Assembly (NCBI GenBank): GCA_029255605.1
Contig: JANLJF010000062.1
Span: 1-50,073 of the forward strand
Source of the DNA: Azovibrio restrictus
GTDB taxonomy: Bacteria; Bacteroidota; Bacteroidia; Chitinophagales; Chitinophagaceae
Direction of reading: 5' to 3'
Length of the DNA: 50,073 bases
Numbering within the stretch: the first letter of the stretch is position 1; each line of letters begins with the position of its first letter. Below the pieces are notes generated by a model that ran no database searches, was not told where the DNA came from, and was given only the letters and a program-made list of their open reading frames with translations. Positions 43,879 to 50,073 of the stretch are shown here, piece by piece. Made by a program: the position numbers and the translations under genes.

Positions 43879-45558
43879 ATGACCAATTACGAAATCGCCG
43901 ACCATTTTACATTGCTTGCCAAGCTGATGGATATACACGGGGAAAATTCCTTTCGTGCGAAATCTTACAGCATTGCAGCCTTCAACCTTGAAAAACTGCA
44001 AAAGGAAGTTACTGAAATGGATGATGCCGAACTGTTTAACATAAAAGGCATTGGCGACAGCATGGGCCAGAAAATACGTGAACTGCAAAACACCGGCAGG
44101 CTGGAACCACTGGATACCATACTGGCAAAGACACCTGCAGGCGTGCTGGACATCATGCAGATAAAAGGATTGGGGCCAAAGAAAGTTTCCATTATATGGA
44201 AAGAGATGGGGATAGAAACGGTAGGTGAACTGGAATATGCCTGCAATGAAAACCGCCTGACCAACTATAAAGGCTTCGGTGCCAAAACGCAGGAAAGCAT
44301 CCTGCAAAACATACGCTTCATGCAATCGAACCTCGGCTTCCACTTGTGGGCAGAGGTAGAAAGCGTGGCTAACATACTGGTATCACAACTACAAAAGGCT
44401 AACCCCGGCAAACTGTTCTCTCATGCAGGTGCTTACCGCAGGCAGCTGCCTACGCTGGAATGCATCGACATTGTTACTGATACACCGGGTGCTGTTATTC
44501 ACCAGCAATTCAGTGTTACAGCCGGCATCAAGATAGACACTGTAGATAACACCTTGCTTGTAAATGCACCTAACCAACCGGCGATACGAGTGCACCTGAC
44601 TGACACCGCAAACTTTTACAAAACACTATTTCTGAACAGCGGCAGTGAAGCATTTCTTGCAGCTTTCAACGAACAGTATGCCCTACCCGAAACAGCAGGC
44701 AGCGAAGATGACATCTTCAAACACAATAACCTGCAACCGATACCTGCACCTATGCGTGAAAATGCGGAAGTGCTGCAAATAGCTGTGAACAATGCCATAC
44801 CTGCACTGATAGAACCTAAAGACATTAAGGGCATTATACACTCACACTCTGTATGGAGCGATGGTATGAATACACTGGAGCAGATGGCCAATGCTGCCAT
44901 AGCGAAGGGATTGGAATACCTTGTTATCAGCGACCACTCGCAGTCGGCATACTATGCTAATGGTTTATCGCCCGAACGTATAGCTGCACAGCACCAGGAA
45001 ATAGATGCGCTGAATGCAAGGCTGGCACCATTTAAAATATACAAGAGCATAGAAGCAGATATACTGGGCGATGGCAACCTGGATTATAACGACCCGATAC
45101 TGGCCACCTTCGACCTGGTGATAGCATCCGTACACAGCAACCTGAAGATGACACAGGAGAAAGCGATGGAGCGCGTACTGCGCGCCATACGCAACCCGTA
45201 CACCACCATACTGGGCCACCCAACAGGCCGCCTCCTGCTTTCGCGCGAAGGCTACCCGCTGGATCATAAAGCTATTATCGATGCGTGCGTGGAGCACAAC
45301 GTGGTAATAGAAATAAACGCCCACCCCCGCAGGCTGGACCTTGACTGGACATGGATACCCTATGCACTGGAGCGCGGGGCTATGCTATCTATCAACCCGG
45401 ATGCCCACGTGATAGGTGGCTTTGAAGACGTGACCTTTGGTGTAATGGCTGCACAGAAAGGCGGCCTTACCGTGCAGCATAACCTGAGCAGTATGGGGCG
45501 CGAAGCCTTTGAGGCATTCCTGCAAAAACAACGCAGCAAACAGCAAATGGCGGTGTAA
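43879..45558 (+). CDS. polX: PolX-family protein with intact PHP domain but decayed polymerase site
   Basis: PolX enzymes combine a family X DNA polymerase with a PHP 3'-5' exonuclease for base-excision repair. In this 559-residue protein two helix-hairpin-helix motifs are present (IKGIGDSMGQKI, IKGLGPKKVSIIWKEMG). In the palm, AYRRQLPTLECIDIV (185-199) has cysteine 195 at the first metal aspartate, keeps D197, and RVHL has H239 where the third aspartate is expected. The PHP domain (315-559) looks whole: IHSHSVWSDG, ISDHSQS, EADIL, ASVHSN, HPTG, EINAHPRR, NPDAH. I expect a nuclease or phosphoesterase without DNA synthesis. Confidence 0.85.
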   Translation: MTNYEIADHFTLLAKLMDIHGENSFRAKSYSIAAFNLEKLQKEVTEMDDAELFNIKGIGDSMGQKIRELQNTGRLEPLDTILAKTPAGVLDIMQIKGLGPKKVSIIWKEMGIETVGELEYACNENRLTNYKGFGAKTQESILQNIRFMQSNLGFHLWAEVESVANILVSQLQKANPGKLFSHAGAYRRQLPTLECIDIVTDTPGAVIHQQFSVTAGIKIDTVDNTLLVNAPNQPAIRVHLTDTANFYKTLFLNSGSEAFLAAFNEQYALPETAGSEDDIFKHNNLQPIPAPMRENAEVLQIAVNNAIPALIEPKDIKGIIHSHSVWSDGMNTLEQMANAAIAKGLEYLVISDHSQSAYYANGLSPERIAAQHQEIDALNARLAPFKIYKSIEADILGDGNLDYNDPILATFDLVIASVHSNLKMTQEKAMERVLRAIRNPYTTILGHPTGRLLLSREGYPLDHKAIIDACVEHNVVIEINAHPRRLDLDWTWIPYALERGAMLSINPDAHVIGGFEDVTFGVMAAQKGGLTVQHNLSSMGREAFEAFLQKQRSKQQMAV

Positions 45559-45586
45559 TCTATTTATCGATAGCCTATTAAGTTTG

Positions 45587-45619
45587 AAAGCATGGTTGCA
45601 AAATACCATGCTTTTTATA
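45587..45619 (+). terminator. Terminator of the PolX-family gene
   Basis: AAAGCATGGT and ACCATGCTTT form a perfect 10-bp stem with an 8-base loop, followed by TTTATAT. The remaining 170 bases before the next gene are AT-rich with no clear element. Confidence 0.7.
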
Positions 45620-45793
45620 TAACTTTAATATATATCATCATTCGCACCAAACCATGAAACAACTCTTACCGGGCATCCTTGTGCCTATACGTCTTTTTAT
45701 TTCCGATACACATTTTTACAGCATTATATAGCTACTTGAAAAAGCTGCACCAAGCAGTTATTATATCCATTTAAACATCTAAAACCATCAGTT

Positions 45794-47395
45794 ATGAAAA
45801 ACATCCGACTCAAGAGGCTGCTAAAAAGTTGTCTCCCGATTATTGCTGCCTGCATGAGCTATGCGGGCTATGCACAAACTACCATTGGTGCGTCCATACC
45901 CGACCAGCCCATTGCAGGCGCCACACAGGTTGGCCATATCAATTGCGACATGGTAGAATGCCCCCTGCAAGGCGGTGTGCGCCTGAGCGCCGTAGTATGG
46001 GATGAAGGCTTTTCGCAGGTATGTTCTTTGTTTGTAGACTATACCGGCAACCCTACCCCAGTGCAAGTGGCGCTACCGCCTACCCCATCCGGATCGTCTT
46101 ACCTGCCCGATGTGATTATTGGAAATGCCAGGCGCGTTGGCGAACAAAGAGCATCGCACGTGGTAGGCGTGATATACCAGGATGCCGCAAATTATGACAC
46201 TTATTATAGCTGGTACTATGTAACGGGCGTAGGTGGTACATTGGGACTCACACTGGGCGGCACTATCAGGCTGAATGGCACCTTGTCGAAATACCCGCAT
46301 ATAGATGCATTCGCCGACAATGTAAATACCGTAGGTGGCTTGCCGGGCATATATACGTTTGCCGCTACCTGGGAAGAACATTTCCCTTCCGGCATTATCA
46401 CTACCACAGCAATAGGCCCTATAGATAGCCCTCCGGCAGGCCTGACCACTTACCAGGTGGGCACAGGATTTGGCGGCAATGAAATGCCCGATGTAGCATG
46501 TATAACAGATGTGAACACCGGCGCACAAACCGCGTTATTTGCCCACATGTCTTCAGGTGGTGTGCGGTATGCAGAGTTTGATGTGGCGACCTCATCCGTG
46601 ACTACATCTTACATGCTGACCATGAGCCAGGCACCTCCCCGCATAGAAGCAATGAACCTGTATGACCCCAGCTTTATGCCGCCGCTTACTAAATATCAGG
46701 TAGTAGGCAGCACCCCTATGGGCGCCGATGTAGAGGGCTGTAATGACACGTACTACCCCTTAGTATATGGCGGCCCTTTGAGCAATGCCAATGCTGCCCT
46801 GTTTGGTACCAGCGCCCAATATTTAAGCCCGGCAGTAGCGGCGGGTATAGGTATAGGCGGTACACCTGCTAATATTGGCAATTCGATGTATAGTATAGGT
46901 ATGTATATAGATGGCACCAATTACTTCTACGGAAGGCAATTGGACATTACTACAGGAGATTTTCCATTGATACCCGGTGGCAATGATTACTATGCTATCA
47001 ACCAAAACCCTGTGGGCGGCTCTTACCGTCCGCTTGGCATGACCAGTTCCAGCAACTCGGGCTTCGACCTGTTGTCGGTGTGGTTTGATGGCAATACCAT
47101 TATGCGCAAATTTTCGGGCAATGCATTTGCCTTTAAATCGACTACCGGCGTACGTTCTGTGGACAACCAGGTGCATTATACGTTGTCGCCCAACCCTGCC
47201 GCCCATACCATTACCATATCGGGCATGAACAAAGGCAGCTATACCATAACAGATGTAACAGGCCGCCTGCTGGTAAACGGCAACCTGAATGAGTATAAAA
47301 CAGACATCAACATATCGGCATTGGCAGCAGGTACCTATTTTGTAAACGTGCTGGAAAATGGCAATGTACATACCAGCAAGTTTGTGAAGGAATAA
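45794..47395 (+). CDS. Secreted protein with type IX secretion C-terminal sorting domain
   Basis: A 533-residue protein with a signal peptide (to about YAQT), a long glycine/threonine-rich beta region (about 30-450) of no recognised family that has tandem-like repeats of short beta hairpins, and a C-terminal domain (about 458-533) of the T9SS type A kind: YTLSPNPAAHTITISG, YTITDVTGRLL, ISALAAGTYFVNVLENG, ending KFVKE. It should cross the outer membrane through the T9SS and be released or anchored at the surface. No other T9SS gene lies in the window. Confidence 0.85.
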   Translation: MKNIRLKRLLKSCLPIIAACMSYAGYAQTTIGASIPDQPIAGATQVGHINCDMVECPLQGGVRLSAVVWDEGFSQVCSLFVDYTGNPTPVQVALPPTPSGSSYLPDVIIGNARRVGEQRASHVVGVIYQDAANYDTYYSWYYVTGVGGTLGLTLGGTIRLNGTLSKYPHIDAFADNVNTVGGLPGIYTFAATWEEHFPSGIITTTAIGPIDSPPAGLTTYQVGTGFGGNEMPDVACITDVNTGAQTALFAHMSSGGVRYAEFDVATSSVTTSYMLTMSQAPPRIEAMNLYDPSFMPPLTKYQVVGSTPMGADVEGCNDTYYPLVYGGPLSNANAALFGTSAQYLSPAVAAGIGIGGTPANIGNSMYSIGMYIDGTNYFYGRQLDITTGDFPLIPGGNDYYAINQNPVGGSYRPLGMTSSSNSGFDLLSVWFDGNTIMRKFSGNAFAFKSTTGVRSVDNQVHYTLSPNPAAHTITISGMNKGSYTITDVTGRLLVNGNLNEYKTDINISALAAGTYFVNVLENGNVHTSKFVKE

Positions 47396-47409
47396 ATACC
47401 TCTATACGG

Positions 47410-47444
47410 ATAAAAAAGCCACGCACAGTGCGTGGCTTTTTTAT
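47410..47444. terminator. Strong terminator after the T9SS cargo gene
   Basis: A 16-bp perfect stem (ATAAAAAAGCCACGCA and complement) with a 3-base loop; the A and T runs at its base would let it act in both directions. Confidence 0.85.
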
Positions 47445-47505
47445 TTCGCCGATGTAAAGTGTGGACTATACTCCACCCCTTATACTTGTGCCAAAGACAA
47501 AACTT

Positions 47506-48078
47506 ATGGCGACAAAACAGGACTTATTTACCAGCACAAGAGTGAGCACACTGCTACAGAAAAACCTGCTGGAACAACGCAAGATATTTTTATGGGGAGC
47601 CGTGGAGGATAACACAGCAAAAGAAATAGTAGAGCAACTGATCTATTTATCGAGCAATGAACCGAAGGAGCCGATACATTTTTACATCAACAGCCCGGGT
47701 GGCGTGGTAACATCGGGGTATGCTATTTATGATATCATGCAAAGCATAGCGGCACCTGTGTATACCTACTGCATGGGTTTTGCGGCATCAATGGGTTCGA
47801 TATTACTGTCGGCGGGAGAAAAGGGTAACCGCTATATATACCCGCTGGCAGAAGTGATGATACACCAGCCCGGTATGGGTGGCTTCCAGGGGCGTGCACC
47901 GGAAATAGAGATACAGGCCAAGCAAATCATCAAGACGAAAGATATTGCTGCAAGGATACTGGCAGAAAACTGCGGGCAGCCGATAGAAAAAATAAAGAAA
48001 GACTTCGACCGCGACTACTGGATGGATGCACAGGAAGCGATAGCCTATGGTATAGTAGATAAGCTGGCAGATAATTAA
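47506..48078 (+). CDS. clpP: ATP-dependent Clp protease proteolytic subunit
   Basis: ClpP forms a barrel that degrades proteins fed by ClpX or ClpA/C. From ATG 47506 it has 190 residues, slightly short. The catalytic triad is present: serine in GFAASMGSILL, histidine in VMIHQPGMGG, aspartate in DYWMDAQEAIAYGIVD. A GTG 45 bases upstream is in frame but lies before a possible -7 box (TATACTTG at 47481-47488), so I prefer the ATG. It is not next to clpX or tig, so it may be a second ClpP of the genome. It ends 4 bases inside the convergent MerR gene. Confidence 0.92.
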   Translation: MATKQDLFTSTRVSTLLQKNLLEQRKIFLWGAVEDNTAKEIVEQLIYLSSNEPKEPIHFYINSPGGVVTSGYAIYDIMQSIAAPVYTYCMGFAASMGSILLSAGEKGNRYIYPLAEVMIHQPGMGGFQGRAPEIEIQAKQIIKTKDIAARILAENCGQPIEKIKKDFDRDYWMDAQEAIAYGIVDKLADN

Positions 48079-48470
48079 GCGGCCAGCTTCATCTCGGGCA
48101 GGTCGAGCACACGGTTCTTTTTAGTGCTGAGTACCTGTCGCTCGCGATTGAGTTTCATTTTGTAGGCGTGCAGCTTTTCTATTTGCTCATCGATGCCCGT
48201 GAGCTTGATATCTACCAGTTGCAATACTTTAGAAACATCGAGCACTTTGATGGATTGCAACACCAATAGCTCGCGTATTTCTTCAAGGGTGAAACCGAGG
48301 TCTTTGTATTTGCGAATGGCTTTTAGTTTTTGCAATATTTCATCGGGATAGTCTTTATAGCCATTGCTCAAAACCGAACGTTTGGGCAGTGCTATAAGGC
48401 CTATCTTTTCGTAATAACGAATGGTATCTTTTGAGAAACCTGAGAGTTTGGAAAGTTGACCGATGCGCAT
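48075..48470 (-). CDS. MerR family transcriptional regulator
   Basis: A 131-residue regulator. MRIGQLSKLSGFSKDTIRYYEKIGLI is the MerR helix-turn-helix (shown in part), followed by a wing and a helix pattern (LGFTLEEIRELLVL) and a coiled-coil dimer helix (about 80-120, IEKLHAYKMKLNRERQVL). No conserved metal-binding cysteines are seen, so a metal sensor is unlikely. Its target is unknown; inverted CACATATAC repeats 1.3 kb away are not an obvious MerR site. Its stop overlaps the clpP stop by 4 bases. Confidence 0.88.
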   Translation of the reverse strand: MRIGQLSKLSGFSKDTIRYYEKIGLIALPKRSVLSNGYKDYPDEILQKLKAIRKYKDLGFTLEEIRELLVLQSIKVLDVSKVLQLVDIKLTGIDEQIEKLHAYKMKLNRERQVLSTKKNRVLDLPEMKLAA

Positions 48471-48501
48471 AAATGGTGATTATACATTTCAAATGTAGCG
48501 A

Positions 48502-48534
48502 AATAAAAACAGCCGCTATGTCTAGCGGCTGTTT
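48502..48534 (-). terminator. Terminator of the thiolase gene
   Basis: AAACAGCCGCTA and TAGCGGCTGTTT form a perfect 12-bp stem with a 4-base loop, followed on the minus strand by TTATTT. Confidence 0.8.
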
Positions 48535-48551
48535 CAATATCAATATAAATT

Positions 48552-49730
48552 CTATACTCTTTCGATAACCACAGCGCTGGCGCCACCGCCACCGTTGCAG
48601 ATAGCTGCTGCACCGTACTTAGCATTGTTCTGGTTCAGTACGCTTATCAGTGTAACGATGATACGTGCACCACTGGCACCCAGCGGGTGGCCCAATGCTA
48701 CGGCACCACCATTCACATTCACCTGCTCAGGTTTCAGGTTCATTTTTTGCGAATTGGCGATACCTACTACGCTGAATGCTTCATTCAGTTCGAAGTAGTT
48801 GATGTCTTCCATTTTCAGGCCGGCTTTCGCTACTGCTTTAGGTACAGCTACAGATGGCGTAGTTGTAAACCATTCAGGCGCTTGTTCCGCATCGGCATAT
48901 CCTTTGATGATAGCCAGTGGCTTGATGCCCAGTGCATCTGCTTTTTCTTTGCTCATCAGCACTACTGCTGCTGCACCATCGTTCATGGTACTTGCGTTAG
49001 CCGCCGTTACAGAGCCATCTTTTACGAAAGCAGATTTCAGTTGTGGTATTTTATCAAACTTTACATTCCAGGGGTCTTCGTCTTTTGAGAAAACGATAGG
49101 ATCACCTTTCTTGTTAGGTATTTCTACTTTTACGATTTCGCCATCAAACTTGCCGGCATCCCATGCAGCCTGGCTGCGTTTGTAGCTTTCTATAGCAAAT
49201 TCATCCTGTGCTTCGCGGCTGATGTTACATTCTTTAGCACACAGCTCGGCAGCATTGCCCATAGCATAGTTGTGATACACATCTGTAAGGCCATCTTTAG
49301 CCAGACCGTCTACCAGTGTTACATTACCATACTTGCTACCCCAGCGCAGGTTAGCATTGTAGAAAGGTACATTGCTCATGCTTTCCATACCGCCTGCTAC
49401 TACCACATCATTATCGCCCAGCATAATAGACTGCGCGCCCTGCATGATAGCCTTCATACCGCTGGCACATACTTTATTTACAGTGGTGCATGGCACATTA
49501 TCCGGTACACCTGCAAAACGTGCCGCTTGGCGCGCAGGTGCCTGTCCCAGGTTGGCCTGCAGTACGCAGCCCATCAGTACTTCATTCACTTCTTTTGTAT
49601 CCAGACCTATACGCTCTAATGCACCTTTTATAGCAATAGAACCCAGCTGCGTTGCAGAGAAATCCTTCAACGCGCCGCCCCAGCTACCCATTGGTGTACG
49701 CACAGCCGATACGATATATACTTGTTTCAT
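48552..49730 (-). CDS. Acetyl-CoA acetyltransferase (thiolase)
   Basis: Joins or splits acetoacetyl-CoA and acetyl-CoA. From ATG 49730 the protein has 392 residues, the family norm. NKVCASGMKAI holds the nucleophilic cysteine, NGGAVALGHPLGASGARI the catalytic histidine, and AICNGGGGASAVVIERV the second cysteine. An in-frame codon 48 bases upstream is less likely because TACATTTG (49758-49765) lies in between it and the chosen start. It is a single gene with promoter and terminator, so a role in fatty acid oxidation or in mevalonate/ketone pathways cannot be told. Confidence 0.93.
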   Translation of the reverse strand: MKQVYIVSAVRTPMGSWGGALKDFSATQLGSIAIKGALERIGLDTKEVNEVLMGCVLQANLGQAPARQAARFAGVPDNVPCTTVNKVCASGMKAIMQGAQSIMLGDNDVVVAGGMESMSNVPFYNANLRWGSKYGNVTLVDGLAKDGLTDVYHNYAMGNAAELCAKECNISREAQDEFAIESYKRSQAAWDAGKFDGEIVKVEIPNKKGDPIVFSKDEDPWNVKFDKIPQLKSAFVKDGSVTAANASTMNDGAAAVVLMSKEKADALGIKPLAIIKGYADAEQAPEWFTTTPSVAVPKAVAKAGLKMEDINYFELNEAFSVVGIANSQKMNLKPEQVNVNGGAVALGHPLGASGARIIVTLISVLNQNNAKYGAAAICNGGGGASAVVIERV

Positions 49731-49757
49731 AAACTGTTGAAAAAATTTAAAGACCGC

Positions 49758-49765
49758 CAAATGTA
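49758..49765 (-). promoter_or_regulatory. -7 promoter box of the thiolase gene
   Basis: TACATTTG on the minus strand matches TAnnTTTG; 28 bases before the ATG. No good -33 box. Confidence 0.45.
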
Positions 49766-49779
49766 CACAAAATAGCACT

Positions 49780-49879
49780 AAGTATATGTGACCTATAACA
49801 CCTACCTATAAGCGAATAGATATATATGTGTTAAACCCCAGTTAAATCAACATATACAACTGTTCGCACACATATACTT
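49780..49879. promoter_or_regulatory. Inverted and direct repeats in the divergent promoter region
   Basis: AAGTATATGTG (49780-49790) has its exact complement CACATATACTT at 49869-49879, and ACATATAC also occurs at 49850-49857, 20 bases before the copy at 49870-49877. The sites flank the promoters of the thiolase gene and the gene at 49942. They could be operator half-sites. Confidence 0.35.
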
Positions 49880-49884
49880 TGTGT

Positions 49885-49892
49885 TATCTTTG
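49885..49892 (+). promoter_or_regulatory. -7 promoter box of the terminal gene
   Basis: TATCTTTG matches TAnnTTTG; the ATG at 49942 lies 50 bases downstream. The -33 region is weak. Confidence 0.45.
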
Positions 49893-49941
49893 AATGATTC
49901 ACTCAATTTATTGGAATTAAAAACTCATCATTTTAAAGGCA

Positions 49942-50073
49942 ATGAAGAAACTGATTTTGTGCACCATGACAGCCCTTATTTATGCGGGTCCTTTTAGTAA
50001 AGCAGATGCTGACGAATCTCGTTTAAGATTACATATGAACGAAGCATCGAACCAGATAGCTGCCGTTTATAAT
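49942..50073 (+). CDS. Start of a secreted protein, cut by the window end
   Basis: The first 44 codons are visible. The N-terminus MKKLILCTMTALIYAGPFSKA is a signal peptide, with likely cleavage near SKADA. The few mature residues (DESRLRLHMNEASNQ) do not identify a family. A -7 box TATCTTTG lies at 49885-49892. Confidence 0.6.
   Translation, partial: MKKLILCTMTALIYAGPFSKADADESRLRLHMNEASNQIAAVYN

Noticed and set aside
45654-45731. 26-codon ORF (MKQLLPGILV...) before the T9SS cargo gene
   Set aside because: No promoter or conserved feature; too short to separate from chance.

Overview
The window reads as chromosomal DNA from a member of Bacteroidota, most likely in or near Chitinophagales. 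The support is indirect: many promoters of the Bacteroidota type (TTG/TTTG, about 18-22 bases, TAnnTTTG), weak or absent Shine-Dalgarno sites, a secreted protein with a type IX secretion C-terminal domain, an L17 with a long extension, and a PSP1/RicT-like gene beside holB. Base composition is even and I see no phage, transposase, integrase, CRISPR array, tRNA or rRNA.

Layout. 1-4.9 kb: a tiny membrane protein, a serine hydrolase, an S9 peptidase and an alpha/beta hydrolase. 4.9-11.5 kb (minus strand): an envelope-sugar operon with kdnA, kdnB, kdsA, an inserted four-helix-bundle gene, a transaldolase-CBS fusion, a KdsC-like phosphatase, kdsB and a membrane protein. By homology this should make the amino sugar Kdo8N (8-amino-8-deoxy-Kdo) and activate it with CMP. 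waaA, the transferase that would use the product, lies just upstream at 12.5-13.7 kb, behind a pair of DUF3857/transglutaminase-like proteins. 17.7-21.7 kb: serine dehydratase, a fasciclin protein and SppA. 21.8-29.1 kb (plus strand): a secreted protein, methyltransferase, M23 peptidase, macrodomain protein, folK, recQ and an OprB-like porin. 29.2-32.9 kb (minus strand): PSP1/RicT-like gene, lipoprotein and holB, with an isolated small transcription unit on the plus strand between them. 33.2-34.3 kb: SPFH protein and ribbon-helix-helix protein behind a minisatellite. 34.3-38.7 kb (minus strand): thioesterase, then the infA-rpmJ-rpsM-rpsK-rpsD-rpoA-rplQ operon. 38.8-41.5 kb: GmhB-like phosphatase, gmhA, queA and a YtxH-like protein. 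41.6-50 kb: M20 peptidase, cmk, a PolX-family protein with a decayed polymerase site, a T9SS cargo protein, clpP, a MerR regulator, thiolase and the start of a secreted protein.

The points most worth following are: (1) the transaldolase fused to KdsD-like CBS domains where arabinose-5-phosphate isomerase would be expected, inside an apparent Kdo8N operon; (2) an undescribed roughly 250-nt transcription unit with its own promoter and terminator encoding a 40-residue peptide; (3) a PolX that has lost two of three catalytic aspartates but keeps its PHP domain; (4) an intervening-sequence-type four-helix-bundle gene flanked by related AT-rich repeats within the operon.
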